Part shown: positions 25,325-36,792 of the stretch, one piece after another
Position numbering within the stretch: the first letter of the stretch is position 1
Layout: each line of letters opens with the position of its first letter
Source of the DNA: Prostheceraeus crozeri
Taxonomy: Eukaryota > Platyhelminthes > Polycladida > Euryleptidae
Reading direction: 5' to 3'
DNA length: 64,000 nucleotides
NCBI GenBank assembly: GCA_907163375.1
Contig: CAJQUW010006088.1
Location: 248,001 to 312,000 of the forward strand
Notes under the pieces: generated by a model
Database searches by the model: none
What the model was told of the DNA's origin: nothing
Seen by the model: the letters and a program-made list of their open reading frames with translations, nothing else
Translations under genes and position numbers: made by a program

Positions 25325-26500
25325 GGGCTTATATTTTGGCCACTATAGTAGATAGATCCCCTTGGCTTTCACCTTCTCTTAAAGTCCTTTCAGAGGCGCG
25401 CGATAAAGCTTTACTTCAGGGAAACTTCAATAAATATATGTGTTTAAGATAAAAAGTCATTTCCAAGCTTTCTGAAACCAAGTACAAATATTACAATGCA
25501 TCTACATGTCGTCACTCTTGGAATTCTATCAACTCTCAACTGAAAAGTATCATTCATTCTCCCAACATTGACGCGCTAAAGGCTAATGACCTGAATCTCC
25601 TGATATACAGTACACCTTTGGGGGACCTTTAGGGTGGACATTTGTAAAGTTTCGACTACCCTCTTATGTTACCCTTATTAGGAGTTAAAGGACACCCTTA
25701 TGAATAACTTTCATTGTAATTTTCATGCTATTGAACTTGTTCGCAACTTTTTATACAACAGATTTGAGCGCGTTGCGCGTGCGAATAAATGCTTCAACCT
25801 TCACTCTTTGGACAGACACACCCACTGGCGTACCTCAGGGATCAATCCTTGGGCCAATCTTGTTCGTCCTTTTTATCGCCGATCTCCCGTCTCTAACGAA
25901 TATCAAAGCTGTGATTTATGCGGACGATATCACGTTGATACATTTTTCTCTCTATCATAATCATTCCGATTTTCAGCGCAATATTGGTATGTTTTGCAAC
26001 TGGACTGATCAGAAAGGCCTACATGTCAACTTGAAAAAGTCACATTGTATGTCATTTTCATGGAATACTGAGCCTTGTAATCTTTCAGTCAGCATCCATG
26101 GTTCTTTATACTAATCAAGTTGATTAAATTAAACTTCTCAACATTTATTTTTCGCGGCATGTCGCTGGTGAAACGTTTGAAAAGTAACGGTAACAGCGGA
26201 TCTCTTATCTGGAAGGCGTATATGGGTATCGTCTTTTGTCATCTCTTTTTGCTGGCCGGTGTTGTGCGATTTGAAGGAAACTCACTTCTACAAAAATTGG
26301 AAGACTTCATCGTCTAGCTATGATATGGTTCAATTTGGTGGCAGGCCTAGTTTGCGTGATTTGCCGAATGGCATCAACGTCAAATTTCTAAAAATTACAT
26401 TACACATACAGAAGCCTCCCCTTTGTGAATTTTTATTGTCAGACCAAGTGATTGAGTTGTGCGGCACTCACGCATTCTACAACCTCACGTAAGAACCTCT
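25325..26500 (+). pseudogene. CR1-like LINE reverse transcriptase, decayed
   Basis: From 25325 several frames carry LINE motifs: SPSLKVLSEARDKALLQGNF, then in the frame of 25725-26114 the RT blocks TGVPQGSILGPILFVLFIAD and AVIYADDITLIHFS, then WTDQKGLHVNLKKSHCM. GVPQGS and YADD are the fingers/palm and catalytic motifs of CR1/jockey RTs. Stops and frame changes occur before and after the palm (for example after KYMCLR near 25450). Later segments (26120-26490) fit the thumb region loosely. It is a dead, 5'-truncated copy. Confidence 0.75.
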
Positions 26501-28136
26501 TAATTGTACAGAAAATGCTTTGTTAAGTATGCATGTGTCACGTGAAGTATTGCATTACAACACAGGCTTTGTCATACCGCTTTTCGTATGATTGAAGTAT
26601 TATAATGATTAAATGAAGTGCGAGGAATTGCAGTATTGGGGTGGGGCAGTTCAAGTTTTCTATTGATTTTGGGCTGAGACTGAGTGACTGCTTTCATTCA
26701 GTATATGTTGTGCTTCGCGAGTTGTTGAGTTTAGAAATGAAAACGACCTGCTGCTATCTCTGATTGACGCTGCCGTGCTTAGAATGTCTATTGTGAAGTG
26801 AAAACGGATTACCTAATATTGTAGCCTAAGAATACACATTCTTATTGAAAACATTTCTCTGCTGACCCGAATAGTGGTGGCCATACAGATTGACAACTTA
26901 AGGAATATGACTCGATGTTTGTCGTCTTCTTATACCAGGTGAACAAAAAATAAACACCTTTTTAGATTTAGTGCCAATTGACCAACATTTGATATTTCTA
27001 TGATGAACTGAAAGTCTTCAGTTGCAGGACGTTTGCTCCGGATGAATATGAATTCTTTGAAAAGATCTTGATTAAATACTTATATTGCACTTTCACTTCG
27101 AGTGGCAATTTGCAGTACTGCACCAGGCTTTGTATTACTTTATAATAATTGGGCTGTCCTACTCATAGCCAACAACAAAAGCACAAAAATCTCCCTATCG
27201 GAAATAAAGCTAATTGTTGTATGAAAAATGACGCACGGAGTTGCTTACTTCAATAAATACAATTTGTGTACAAAGCATTATCTTATATTGCAAGTTTCGG
27301 ATCAATGATTATTTTTACATTTTCATGTGCACACAAACATAACAATGATTTCTGGTGAAGGTGTGTATATTGAATGTAAGGGTGATATAATCATGCTTTC
27401 AATGAAATTCAAGGAAAAAAGTTAAAAGCAATAATGAAGGTCAGACACAATTCAAGTGCGATGTGACGGTTTAAGATACTCTAAGTACAACACGTGATGT
27501 ATTTCATTTCATTAACGACATTGAAGAAACAGAAAAATATACTGGCAACTTGAGATTTGAAAATCTATACCTACCACTAAGAAAATAAGATATTAAGAGA
27601 TAGAAAAATATTACATTCAAAATACTATTCAAACTAAAAAATGATGAAAATAAAGTAACTTCAACAATATGTTGCACTGTAGAATTAGAAAGTGTTGAGC
27701 TATTACATATTTTGAAAAGAAAAGGCTGGAAGCACCCAACTACAGCTGCAACATTTTATCCGAACGTGCAGATCAACAGGAGAAGATCCAAATGAATAAT
27801 TTCGAATAAAAATCAAGTGAATTAGCTATGCGACAAATCATTTAACGCATAAAATGCAGATATTGCCTATTGCAACTCGAATACGCTGTGCACACAGTAG
27901 ATTAACCCTTGGGAAGAATACAAAAGGACGGATTTCGAAACGCATTTGGGGAACATGTATCGACTAAATGATGACTACAAGAAAAAGACTAAAAGAATTC
28001 ACATAGATACAAGTTTAAAAAATGTACAAAAAGCAATGACAACGAAAATAATAAATGCATAGATGAAATGATAAAGATGAAAGTTTTGCGAAAATTACAA
28101 GCAGAATGATAGGCGATGGCCATCTCAGTTCTCACC
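26501..28136. other. Non-coding stretch
   Basis: AT-rich DNA with no recognised gene, RNA or repeat. Confidence 0.5.
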
Positions 28137-28225
28137 ACTGGCAAAGCTATTGATGAACCTACATTTCTCAACTTTTGCTGTTGCTTACTCATGGTTGAGC
28201 TACCTTGGGGATGCTGACATATTAA
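28137..28225 (-). CDS. Candidate short exon, unknown function
   Basis: On minus, a strong acceptor (ttaattttttctcaacag) is followed by 89 bases and donor CCAGTG|gtgaga. It contains an ATG giving MSKQQQKLRNVGSSIALPV, so it may be a first coding exon ending at a codon boundary. It is on the same strand as the synaptotagmin-like exon 14 kb away, but the phases do not match for direct joining. Small size makes chance likely. Confidence 0.25.
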
Positions 28226-28489
28226 CTGTTGAGAAAAAATTAAGCAAATATATGACAGATGATCACTTCTGAGACAGAAGAACAAATGTATTTCTATTAT
28301 GACTGTCGAACTAATTGCCCGAATGACAGTGACCGATGTCTCTAAGAAAATCCAGGATGCTCGGCTGAAAGACGAGGGATTCTAACTGAACACCTACAGA
28401 ATTAAAATTATTAGAAATCAACCAGTTAGAACTGTGGACAGCGTCATCAGTAAGTAAAACAACTTTTTCAGAGGAATAATTGGCAAAAT

Positions 28490-29400
28490 CCACATGTCAC
28501 AATTATACAAATTACTTGAAGAGATTCTAGTGGAGAGGCTAAAGAAGCACTTGCAGGTAGATGCGCGACAATTTGGGTTCGCGAAAGTCGACAACTAATA
28601 CTATTTCCGTTGTTAGACAAATTCAGAAAAAGCATAGAGGCACGGAAGAAATCGCTTCATGTATTTGTGAACTTGGAAAAGGCCTTCGACCGAGGGCCGC
28701 GTGCAGTCTGAAGGGGCACTTCGTCAAAATGCACCCGAGTACCTCGCAGCACTCATCCTCGAAAGTGTTGGCATTAGCAGTTCTACCTGAAGAGCTTGAG
28801 ATCTGTGTCGGTGTCCACCAAGATCCGGCACTGAGGCCAATATTCTTCTTGATTGCAAGAGGTGACAAAATGTAAAGGTGATGGTCTCTGTGAGTTACTG
28901 CATGCAGACGATCTGGTGCTAACGGCTGAGACCAAAAGTGAAGACAGAGAGCTATTAAACGGGTGGAAGACGTGGTCTCAAAGTGAGCATGGAGATGAGA
29001 GATTATGGCTACAGGAAAGACGGTGCAAAACGCGAATCAGCATGGCAAGTGGCCATCTGGGTGTTGACAAGAGAGTTAGGGTCGATCCGATCCTTTGTGT
29101 CCCCTGTAAATGGTGTCACAGGAAATCTGCTCGTCTGCAAAAGGTGACATGAATCGTCAACTTGTGTTGTCTGACTCGTATGGGACATATTCATGTGTCC
29201 TTAGACTATTCCTTTGAGCTTCAACGGTCTCTCCGTGAAGGAAGAATATTAACTTTGCTCTTTGAGTGACATACTTAGCTGCGATGTAGGGACAGAAAAG
29301 GCGGTAGGGTCCAGAATTTCGGCAGCATGGTTGAAATGGAAAGATCTGGAAAATGGATGCCTTTAACATCAGCAAACATCTTGCCTAAGATCGGGAACAA
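28490..29400 (+). pseudogene. RTE-like LINE fragment, heavily decayed
   Basis: Successive frames give ILVERLKKHLQVDARQFGF, VVRQIQKKHRG, then a palm remnant CMQTIW/LHADDLVLTAETKSEDREL, and a zinc-binding stretch DPILCVPCKWCHRKS. It ends with WLKWKDL-type sequence near 29330. Order and spacing match RTE-like LINEs (QFGF..., DLEKA..., YADDLVL..., C-x2-C knuckle, AWxKW). Many frame changes mean an old copy. The first part of the RT is missing. Confidence 0.65.
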
Positions 29401-30261
29401 TGGAAACAAATCATCAAACTCCGTCCAACCTCAAGCGATAGGATAAGAAAGATGTAAAGCAAGAAGTGATGTGAAGTTAGTGATCTACATGACTAGTCTT
29501 CTAATTGCATCTATATGATCTGCAACTTTATCCCATGATCTCTTGATTCCTCCGTCTGAAAGCACACCGTAAACATGGATAAATGTGTCTTTTGGTCGAG
29601 GAGCACACTGTTTGAATACGTTTTCAGGTGCTTTACTCGATAGTTTTGAACTCTTACGAATTGAATTTAACTTGGATGGCTATATCATTACAAATACCCG
29701 AGTGAGTTAGTTAATGGAAGAAATAATTGAAAAACATAATTCATCCTCTCATAGAATAGTCCATCATTGTAAATAGAATAATTATATATTGAGTAGCATC
29801 TTCAGTTGAAAAATGCGAACAGAACTGAATAGCTGCTATTTCATCCAATATCAGGAATCATCAGCAGGCCTAGTTCACATCTCTCAACATTGACACAACT
29901 CCCTATCTAAAGTTGCAGCCTATCATTATCAAATTAGGAATTAGTCATCGGTTATAGAACTGAGAAGTGATTTTGATTATAGGCTGTCAGAATTTGCTTT
30001 GATGCATGCAAAAATTTCAATATATGAATATTGAACAACATCATATTGACACAGATGGACTATGAATGTATTCTGAATATTTCAATAACTTATATTCATT
30101 CTCGAAAGGTAATCCTGCCATTCACAAGATAGATCTTCAATGAAGTGAACGTATGTCACATTTATCCGGTGAAAATGAATAGTGATCTACATTTTATTAA
30201 TTATGAACATTGTAGAATTAAGTCATTTCAAAACAAACACTAGATCATTCTACAGAATACA
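29401..30261. other. Non-coding stretch
   Basis: No gene or repeat recognised between two oppositely oriented LINEs. Confidence 0.5.
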
Positions 30262-33200
30262 TCCCACTAGCGTCGTCAGCCCAGGACCACCCGTGATTTC
30301 GACCCCTTCCTCGGAACTCGCTTGCCTGGGTGGCGGGGTGCACTAAAGATGAAGAATCCTTAGCCGTTGCTGGGTGAAAGCTTTGCACGGCTCCATATCT
30401 ACGCAGATCATCTCATCGCTGTTTCACTCTACTTTTTTTCTTTTTTTTCTACTTTCGTGACATCTTTCCCTAATCCCTAACTTTTCAAAAACCGCACCAA
30501 CGGGTGTCCAGCAAACCCGCGTCAACCAACCTCTACTAGCCACATATTGACCGTCCATCCTTTCCTCCTACACTCTTCCACCAACTCTTCACATCGATCC
30601 ATCTTTCTCCCATGCGCCTCTTCTAGTTGATCCTCCCACGGCGCTGCCAGCTCCACAAACATGTACACACTGTGATTTTGACTACACGGTCAGATCTGGG
30701 CGTAGTTGTGTCACTACTCCCACCTCCACCGGAAATTTGGAGTCGCCGGCCACATCAAGATACGACCCAGTCCTTTTCACCACTCAACCGATTTGAACCT
30801 AGTACTGCTTTTCGTTTCTTCGGTAACTCTTCGCCCTCCTTCACAAATTCAATTTCTTGTGTTTTCACTTGGCTTTTGTTCTTCTCCATCGCTGTCCCGA
30901 CCGTTGTGTGCACCACTTTCAGCACTTCATTGTGCCTCCAAGTGTACATTCCACCACTGAGCCTGGTAGGACAAGCGCACAGAATATGGTGTAATGTCCC
31001 CTCCTCTACACATTCGCATCCATCTCACTCCTTGATTTTCTATCTTTTCAAGTTCACTGGCGTCGGTAACAGATCGTAAGTCGACCGAATTAGGAACTTC
31101 GTCTCTCCACGGGACTGGCACAGTATGGCCTTCCACAACACTTGTTTTTCAATGACCTCACTCCAACGCATCCATGCACCCTGCTGTGATTGGCTGCTCG
31201 CTGTTACCTTCCAAGCTTTCTCCTCTGCACGCTTTACTTCCGCTGTTACCAACTTTCTTCGATCCTTCCCCTTAGCCTTCGACCACCACTTTCTCTGCCA
31301 ACGCAACCCGCGTCGACCAGTCTGAACCATACCAGTAATTTCCTCTTGGCTTAATCGTAATTCGACGATTTATGAATTCTTCTGCGCTGACCACCATTTT
31401 CGACCGGTTTCCACGGAGCAGTTTACACACCTTGCTGCCTCATCTGGAGAGGATTTTAACATCTCCATAACCCTAACTTTGCTAACCTTGAACTCGGTCA
31501 CTAAGGACTGAGTTGGCAGCGCAGGCTTAGCTTCATTGCAGAAAAGAGCAACCTGTGTGAGATTTCTTGGCACACCCAGGTACTTCCTGATGAGGACAGC
31601 CACCTATCGTTCCATTACTTCCACCGTCGCTAAAGCATCATCGGACAACGTTAAAGGCCACTGTGTTCGTGGCACCACGAGTTGGTGCAATACCCACACT
31701 TTCTTTTTTTCAAGTAACTGAAGAAGGTTGTGCGGATCTCATGCATCCTTCTTCTGTCATTCATGGTAGCATCAGACCAACGACCAAGAGTCTTGACAGG
31801 TTTCTGAGAAACTGATGAAATAGTTTCTCCGTCGATGGAAAACCGAATCCTTTTCGAAATTCGAAAAATCGAATCATCATGCTGCGGGATTTTATTGGTT
31901 TTACTTTCATTCTCGCCCATTCGATTGCCTTCTCAAGCTCTCCCAGTACTGACCGTGTGCCTGCCGCTGATCTGCACACCAAAGTCATGTAATCCATGAA
32001 AGCCTTAACCGGTGGTTACCTCCTTCCATTCAGCTCAACTCCTTCTTTGTGCTTTATCGCTGACAGGACCACATTCATTGCCATTACGAAAAGAATAGGA
32101 GAAACAGTAGATCCCGTAGGGATACTTTTCTCTAACCTAACCCATTTCGTATTCCACTCTGTAGTCCTGAACCTCATGGTGAACCCATCATAGTAGGCCC
32201 TGATCAATGTCTTCATTTTCTCGGGAACGTGGTGGAAATCAAGAGCGTACATCACGAGTTCATGTGGAACCGCCCCGCAAGCATTCTCAAGATCCAGTCA
32301 CACCACGATAAGATCTTTTCGCTGTCTCTTTGCGTCTTTCACTGCTGTCCGAAGTATAAAATTGTGTTCTATGCAGCCTACAACGCCAGGTAGTCCACCT
32401 TTATACACAGTTGTATCAAGTAATTTGTTGCTCAGCATTGTTGATCAGCATTGCGTTGTCATTCGGTTCGTCAGCACCGAAAAGAATATTTTCCCTTGCA
32501 CGTTCAGAAGATTGGTCGGCCTGAATTGTGCGATGGCTTTGGCGTCATCTTCTTTGGAGACGTAAATCCCATCAGCTCTTTTCCAGCTTTCAGGCACGCA
32601 ACCCTTTCGCCAGGCAATTCTCAGCAACTTTCATAATTCTTTCAATATACTTGGGGGTACCTCTTGTATACCAGGTATGGCACGCCATTAAGGCCTGTAG
32701 ATGAATTGCCCATCGCCTTCGTGACAACTTCCGCGATCTCTTTCCACTTCTCCTCAGCAACTTCAAATTCTTTGGCTGGTCGGGGTAGTCTTACTTCATC
32801 CACTAGATTTTGGATATTTTCTTGTCGTTGAGGGTCAATGTACTTCGCCTCAATAAAGGGGAGAACGGGGCACATTCGTGCATGGGGCGCATTCGTTAAT
32901 TGCAGTTTACTCGAAAATGTGTTGATATCAATTATCATCCCCTACATTGTCTATAAAATTATCAGTTATCATGCTATATGCACTCCGTTAGGTAAAAAAA
33001 TGATTTTTTGGATCCAATTTGAAAATTTTTCATTTTTGTGTGTTTTTGTGCTCTTGACTCATTACGTAGGCCAATCTTCAAGTTTATCACGCTGTGAATA
33101 AAAGTTGATGTACTAGAATGATTCATATTTGAACTTTTGAACACTTGTCCTATGAGTACGAGAAATTTCGACTCGAGTTACATCAAACGACATGGGGCAC

Positions 33201-33314
33201 ATTCGTTCACTCATCGGTGGGGCAAATTCGTGCAATACCTTTTTTTAATAAGATGAATGTAATTTGAAATGTTAGATCAATAAAATATTTAATTGTGCCT
33301 TAGTTTTTGACATA

Positions 33315-33766
33315 GTGCGTAGAGTCAGAGAAGAACGCCGCAAAACTCTGAAATGTACCAGGGAGCTAGACATCGAATCGGATGACGATGTCATTCCACC
33401 TACTTCATCGAAGTCCCAAAGGAATGTTCCTACTCTCAGTGTAGCTTCAAATGAAATTTGTGCAGGTAAATGGTATCTTGTTTCTACTCGCGGCGGCACC
33501 GGAAGTAAAAAAAAAACTACCGGTACGTTGCCCGCGCCATCACCAATATTGATGACTACGGGGATACGCCGATGAACGGATACCGAAGCGTCGACGGATC
33601 TAAAATGTTATTCATAATTTCCGAGGATGACATCTTCGCAGTACCAAGTGATGACATAATAAGTCAATTGCTCGAACCAGTTGACGAAGTTCGTGACAAT
33701 GGGCGAATGGTTCACGTGCACTTTAGTCAAAGTGAGAAAAACAATAATTGGTCGTTACCCGTATGA
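33315..33766 (+). pseudogene. Transposon-borne protein remnant, one frameshift
   Basis: The first frame reads VRRVREERRKTLKCTRELDI, an acidic DIESDDD stretch and AGKWYLVSTRGGTGSKKK. At the A-run near 33508-33516 the frame shifts, and the second frame continues NYRYVARAITNIDDYGDTPM and LFIISEDDIFAVPSDDIISQ, up to GRMVHVHFSQ. The shape (W/Y-L-V, a KK-Y-[YV]-ARA strand, DDYGD, then [IV]-F-x-VP-x-DDI) resembles a C-terminal domain often carried by animal DNA-transposon proteins. I do not know its function. No transposase core is visible nearby. Confidence 0.45.
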
Positions 33767-34314
33767 AAAAAATTGTTGATTTCATATACATAACATACCG
33801 GAAGCATGCATGAATCATATAAGAATCATATAAGCAAACAAATTTCATGTATGTTTAATATATTAATCATATACATGAATCATGCATGAGGAAGTGATAT
33901 ATGAATTTTCATTTGATTTTCATGCATGAAACATATATATGACAAGTATATGAAAACCAAATTTGTTCATATATAAGATATTATCGGAATTTTAATGTAT
34001 GAAGTAAATGTGAAACTTATATATGAATTACGAGATTATCATATATATGTTTTTTCGTCTTTATCATATACATGAAACCTATATGAAACGTATGTATGTA
34101 AACTGGACTTTTACATATATTGTTTTTAAACGATTTTGCATATGTGAACCTATATGAAACATATAAATGGAGGTTGGGTCTTTCATATACATCATCTAGC
34201 CCGAAGCTTCATGCATGAAACATGTATGAATAATGTCTCGTTGTCATGTGACAACGAGAGGCAAGACAGTCAAGGCTATAGGGACAGTGCAATGTGAAGC
34301 GTGACGCAGCTCGG

Positions 34315-34321
34315 CCAATCA
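34315..34321 (+). promoter_or_regulatory. CCAAT-box-like site
   Basis: CCAATCA, 121 bp upstream of the ATG at 34442. Just before it, at 34237-34258, is a hairpin with 10-base arms CTCGTTGTCA and TGACAACGAG. The local base composition is more GC-rich than the flanks, as in a promoter carried inside the element. Inference only. Confidence 0.3.
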
Positions 34322-34441
34322 GAATTGCTCTATTGTTTGTCTCTGTCAAGCTGCTCATAAACGCCTCGAGTTTCGCCAGCAGACATTCGTGTGTTATTGA
34401 AACTTTGAAGTGAATTTTGTGCCCATTCTGAACGTTTCATT

Positions 34442-34723
34442 ATGTCGTTTCTTGTCGTTCGATGCGATTCTGATTATTCGTTGGTCATACTGAGCTCAAC
34501 AGCTATTACTGACGGGGAAGTGGCAAAGAATAAATGAGCAAAATTCAAGCGCGGTAAAAGCAAAAAGGAATGGAGTGGTACAGTGAAAGGGGTCTACAAC
34601 GACAGAGAAGGCGAGGAAAATGCTTTAAATACGTACAAGACAACTAAGCCGAAGCAGGAGGATGCCGATATTCGCCCCCTCAAGAGAAGAATAAAGGAGT
34701 TAGAAAGCGAAAAGGGCAAGTAG
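34442..34723 (+). pseudogene. Short coiled-coil-ending frame inside the TA element
   Basis: A 93-residue frame with one in-frame TGA at 34535. It starts MSFLVVRCDSDYSLVILSST, continues AKFKRGKSKKEWSGTVKGVY after the stop, and ends PLKRRIKELESEKGK, which looks like the start of a coiled coil. A hydrophobic strand with acidic turn, then a K-rich W-x-G-T-V-x-G-V-Y strand, resembles the N-terminal small barrel of some BEN-domain and chromatin proteins. This is resemblance by eye, not identification. It may continue in later exons; MKNSKTRTKNKDTENEKEDV at about 35869-35934 is one possible piece. Confidence 0.35.
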
Positions 34724-36424
34724 TTGAAGTATTACTTTTATGGGCACTCTTGACTTAGCTGTTTTCAAAAGACGCCTCAGTTGTACTTTACTGATTCCAT
34801 TTAAATTCATATACACTCTTAAAATTAATCAGCGAAATTCCCGTAATCGATCCTCATCGCATCTCTATCACGGTCAAAGCTAGCTTGCAAGTCAGAGCCC
34901 AAATATTGTCGGCTGACACTTCAATTAGTATATTATTGTGATCATTTGAGGCTCAGAAGAGCTGGAATGCAAAAGCGGCCGTCAGCGGCTTGCCGTCTCT
35001 GTGGCGGGTACAGAAAGCGCCTACATTAGAGTCTAACCATTATTTCCAAATTCTAACAGAAAAGATACTCACAGGCCCTAATCCAAATACCATGAAAAAT
35101 CCTTTAACTTATAGGGTATATGTATTACAAATCCTAATATCCAAGCTTAATTCGGTGCCAACTATCTAGTCCTAGCAACACAAACTGGTCACTTACCTCT
35201 ATCAAAAATCAAATGTAGCGTAGTATTTCAATGTCCTAGGTTGTTACGATAAATAGGATCGGTGAAGAGCAACAGGCTGTCTCTCGGTTCTTTCAGGTAG
35301 GCCTACAGGAGTGAAATTATGTACACCCATCCAGGTACCCAGCATGTATGAGAAATCTTCGTGGATCGATGATGTAATTTTTAAAGAACTTCTGTATATT
35401 ATGCCACAACGAACAAATTCCAACATGTATTTTCCGGTTATGATCAATTTACTGTTGATTATTTGCCCATAGTAAGAGATCAACTGATTAGGCGGTATAG
35501 TCAACCGAGTATATCAACTGTTGGGTACAATGATGTTAGTAGGGTTCCTAATTATGTCGTAACCCGTGCCGTAATAATGTTACTGTGATCCCTCATATCA
35601 GATATTATGCAAATAGTTCCCCTTCAGGACAGATGCCTTAATTAAGTAAAAACTGGAGTCTGATTTACGTTCTAGATACCTTAAATCGCTTCTGTTTTAG
35701 CTAAAGCAGTTCATGTTTATTATCATAGTTATACATTTCAATTCTAGATACATAGCCCTACATGTAACTTACCATAAATCTACGAAATCTGCGTGTAACT
35801 TCCAAATGCCTCCTTTCAGAAATAAATTACTTTCATGAATGATACTCGAATAATTCTTCATTTCAGTTATGAAGAATTCGAAGACGAGGACTAAGAATAA
35901 GGATACGGAGAATGAAAAAGAAGACGTCGAGTAATTGATGACAGACGCAAATGGGACACTTTTGACAGTGACATTGGCTTGTTACAGCCATACGGTTTAC
36001 CTGTATAGAAGTTTCTACATTTTATCGCCAAGTGTTTTAAATTCAATTGCTGTGGTACCATTAACGAAGTATTAGCTGCGAATATTTGCTCTTCAGCATT
36101 GTGCAATTCTGCGTCAAAATTTATTTTCCATTGTAGAAAGATGATTTAAGTACTGGCGTATGAGAGAAAAGAAAATAGCGGCACACCATATATGCATCAT
36201 ATGCCTTTTCATGTACCGGGTAAATGAATCATATATTAATCATACATGAAACTTATATGGGAAAATAGCGGTTTTCATATATGAATCATACTTTTTCCCG
36301 TAACGCTCATATACATTAAAGGTATATGAAAGCTGTATTAATCAAATATGAATCATATATTATTTTTTATATGAAACCATGATTATTTTCCATACGGGTA
36401 GTCTCTCCCCAATACTTTTTCCAA

Positions 36425-36530
36425 TATGCGAGTGTTTTGAATAAAAAAAGGCAGATGTTATGCGCCAGACGTTTCGCGTACCAGCCGCTTTCTCAATGGC
36501 AAAAATTAGTCAAAGTGTTGAGATCAAAGA
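36425..36530 (-). repeat. Penelope-like 3' tail fragment
   Basis: On minus: cattgagaaagcggctggta, then cgcgaaacgtctggcg. A TGAGAAAG word, a short stem and CGAAACGTC is the usual Penelope 3' signature. It sits directly beside the nested TA element, inside the 4.1-kb element. Confidence 0.45.
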
Positions 36531-36750
36531 GAATTGAAACTTTTTTTTTCAATTCCTCTTTCTTGTAAGTTAGTTTCTGCTGTTGTTTGTTACATTTTAT
36601 GTAGTTTTTTTATCACAATTCGCCAAAGAATGGAATTCTTATTCCAGTTAATTATAAACCTCCGAAGTTTTGATAAGTTATATTTATTGGTTGTTGGAGC
36701 AATAAGGACAATTGTGTCACAATAGAAAAATGCACGAAAGTACCCCACTA

Positions 36751-36792
36751 CCTGCACGAACCTACCCCACCCATGGGGCAGGTTCGTGCAGG
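36751..36792. repeat. 42-bp palindrome built from the 4.1-kb element's terminal unit
   Basis: Arms cctgcacgaacctacccca and tggggcaggttcgtgcagg pair with one mismatch around a 4-base loop. The arm is a variant of the unit in the terminal repeats, so it is probably two facing transposase-binding sites. Confidence 0.6.

Larger units (their letters stand above)
33758..36398. mobile_element. 2.6-kb element with TA target duplication and long ATATGAA-rich ends
   Basis: Ends CCCGTATG (33758) and CATACGGG (36398) are flanked by TA on both sides (33756-33757 and 36399-36400). About 25 of the first 32 terminal bases match between the ends. Subterminal arrays of irregular ATATGAAAC/ATATATGAA words fill about 475 bp on the left and 230 bp on the right. 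The inner 1.9 kb is different DNA with a CCAAT site, a short reading frame (34442-34723) and further unassigned sequence. A TA target suggests the Tc1/mariner or a related superfamily, but no transposase is visible, so it is non-autonomous or of an unknown kind. Confidence 0.75.

Noticed and set aside
36400-36570. Apparent continuation of the 33315-33766 frame beyond the nested TA element
   Set aside because: That DNA reads better as an antisense Penelope-type tail, so the open frame across the junction is probably chance.
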